Assembly (NCBI GenBank): GCA_002362735.1
Contig: DEUU01000177.1
Span: 1-6,263 of the forward strand
Source of the DNA: Dehalococcoidia bacterium UBA3254
GTDB taxonomy: Bacteria > Chloroflexota > Dehalococcoidia > Dehalococcoidales > UBA3254
DNA length: 6,263 nucleotides
Direction of reading: 5' to 3'
Made by a program: the position numbers and the translations under genes. The notes beneath the pieces are model-generated. The model saw nothing but the letters and a program-made list of their open reading frames with translations. It searched no databases and was not told the DNA's origin. The stretch's first letter is position 1, and every line of letters starts with the position of its first letter. Below, one piece after another: positions 5,182-6,263 of the stretch.

Positions 5182-6195
5182 ATGATTGAAAATCAGATCA
5201 CTGCCAGAAGCAGTAGTAGAAATAGAAACCTGGTCAAGCCCATCATATATCTGGTGGTAGTTATCATAGTAGCCCTGCTTCCTCTGTTCATCAAATCCCC
5301 TTATATGATCCATATTTTTATCATGACGTTGATCTATATTATTGCGGCAGCGAGTATGCGAACGATTACCATCTCCGGTCAAATGCCGCTTGCCCATGCT
5401 GCTTTTATGGGCATCGGCGGTTACACCGCGGCCATGTTAGCTAAATGGGTGGGGGTTTCACCGTGGCTCTGTCTGATCGCGGGAGCCTTGCTGGCAATGA
5501 TCATCTCCGGTTTTATCGGGTTCCCCTTCGCCAGGTTAAGAACGATTTACTACACGATGGTTAGCCTCTTTTTTGGGACAGCTGTATTGGCGGTTATCTT
5601 CACTCTGGGCAAGTGGACCGGAAGTTACAGCGGTCTAACCGGTATTCCGGGTTTGTTTTCGATATCTACCACCAAGATACCCTATTTCTACGTTATTCTG
5701 GGAATTTGCGTCGTGTGTCTTTTCGCCCTGTGGAGATTTGAAAACAGCCGTATCGGTCTGAGCTGGAAGGCTATCTCCCAGTCTTATATGGTAGCTTCGA
5801 GCGTAGGAATCAATGAGGTCTGGTACAGAGTCATGGCCCTGGTAGTGGGCAGTTTCTTCGCCGGACTGGCCGGAGCCTTATATGCTCACTATAATTTCAC
5901 ATTGTCCTACACCTCCTTTAACCTGACCGCTACTCTCTGGCTGTTTATGTATGTATTGATAGGTGGATTAAATAGTTTCTCTGGACCCATCATCGGCACC
6001 GCTATTCTATTTATTATTCCGGAGATGTTCCGGGATTTAAAATCCTACGTCCCGTTTGTTTCGGCAATAATCCTGCTGGTAGTTGTTTATGCTATGCCGC
6101 AAGGTCTGGTAGGATTACCGCAATTAATTAAGTCCTGGTATATTAAGCGTAAAACAGGTACCGGGACTGGAAAGGGAGCCGTGAATGCTACTTGA
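5182..6195 (+). CDS. livM: Branched-chain-amino-acid-type ABC transporter permease LivM
   Basis: This is the second permease of the HAAT importer, 337 residues, expected to pair with LivH in the cytoplasmic membrane. After a short polar, cytoplasmic N-terminus (residues 1-19) come many hydrophobic segments. Family motifs are SGQMPLAHAAFMGIGGY at 65-81, SGLTGIPG at 150-157 in an outer loop, the ATPase-coupling loop at about 188-211 (NSRIGLSWKAI...VGIN), and GGLNSFSGPIIG at 261-272, followed by the PQGLVGL tail at 306-312. A basic, glycine- and threonine-rich tail (about 321-337) ends the protein. The length lies in the usual 320-360 range for stand-alone LivM, unlike the longer E. coli protein. 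AGGAAAGG precedes the ATG. The gene starts 12 bases after livH and overlaps livG by 11 bp, so the three form one operon. Confidence 0.93.
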   Translation: MIENQITARSSSRNRNLVKPIIYLVVVIIVALLPLFIKSPYMIHIFIMTLIYIIAAASMRTITISGQMPLAHAAFMGIGGYTAAMLAKWVGVSPWLCLIAGALLAMIISGFIGFPFARLRTIYYTMVSLFFGTAVLAVIFTLGKWTGSYSGLTGIPGLFSISTTKIPYFYVILGICVVCLFALWRFENSRIGLSWKAISQSYMVASSVGINEVWYRVMALVVGSFFAGLAGALYAHYNFTLSYTSFNLTATLWLFMYVLIGGLNSFSGPIIGTAILFIIPEMFRDLKSYVPFVSAIILLVVVYAMPQGLVGLPQLIKSWYIKRKTGTGTGKGAVNAT

Positions 6196-6263
6196 AGTAA
6201 AAGGACTGACGAAGCAATTTGGGGGGTTAACGGCGGTGAACTCCTTTGACATGTACGTTAAGC
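6185..6263 (+). CDS. livG: ABC transporter ATP-binding protein LivG (5' end only)
   Basis: The first 26 codons of an ATPase are visible, starting MLLEVKGLTKQFGGLTAV. LEV-x-GLTK-x-FGGL-x-AV is the characteristic N-terminal strand of LivG-type ATP-binding subunits. The aromatic (A-loop) phenylalanine at residue 12 would stack on the adenine. The Walker motifs lie beyond the window. The ATG overlaps the livM stop by 11 bp and has GGGAG about 7 bases upstream. It would power the LivHM permease together with a LivF partner expected downstream. Confidence 0.88.
   Translation, partial: MLLEVKGLTKQFGGLTAVNSFDMYVK

Noticed and set aside
4672..5397. A 241-codon minus-strand open frame
   Set aside because: It is antisense to livH and the start of livM. 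Its predicted protein is polar and low in complexity, as expected from reading membrane-protein codons backwards.
1..6263. tRNA or rRNA genes, CRISPR arrays, insertion sequences
   Set aside because: No clover-leaf sequence, regularly spaced repeats, transposase motifs or terminal inverted repeats were seen on either strand.

Overview
The window carries the front part of a mycofactocin locus. Mycofactocin is a peptide-derived redox cofactor built from the last two residues (Val-Tyr) of a small ribosomal precursor. The organism is probably an anaerobic or fermentative Firmicute of the Desulfotomaculum/Pelotomaculum type. The reasons are the moderate GC content, GGAG-like ribosome binding sites, an iron-type alcohol dehydrogenase beside mycofactocin genes, and an OYE/FadH-type flavoenzyme in place of the actinobacterial gene set. 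This assignment is an inference from gene content, and no taxonomic marker is present.

Layout, minus strand, read from high to low coordinates. (1) Iron-dependent alcohol dehydrogenase, 3810-2599, complete, with all four metal ligands. (2) A 197-bp gap that holds a good promoter facing the next gene. (3) mftA, 2401-2276, a 41-residue precursor ending IDGICGVY. It is too short for ordinary gene calling, but it is the key gene of the locus. (4) mftB, 2273-2007, a PqqD-like peptide chaperone. (5) mftC, 2020-992, a radical SAM/SPASM maturase. (6) An OYE/FadH-family flavin oxidoreductase, 1008-1, cut by the window edge. mftA, mftB, mftC and the OYE gene are 2 bp apart or overlap by 14 and 17 bp, so they form one tightly coupled operon. 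mftD, mftE and mftF are not in the window and could lie beyond position 1.

Layout, plus strand. After a 498-bp divergent intergenic region come livH (4309-5169), livM (5182-6195) and the first 26 codons of livG (from 6185). These encode the permeases and an ATPase of a branched-chain-amino-acid-type (HAAT) ABC importer. No substrate-binding protein gene precedes livH.

The intergenic region holds an 11-bp perfect inverted repeat whose arms place TTGACA boxes facing the two divergent genes. It also holds repeated ATAACAT motifs, a 17-bp perfect dyad, and a second, stronger promoter just before livH.

How the genes may work together (inference): MftB presents MftA to MftC, which modifies the C-terminal Val-Tyr. 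Enzymes encoded elsewhere finish the cofactor. The alcohol dehydrogenase and/or the OYE-family enzyme would then use it as a bound electron carrier. The importer may bring in a related substrate, but nothing in the sequence proves that link.
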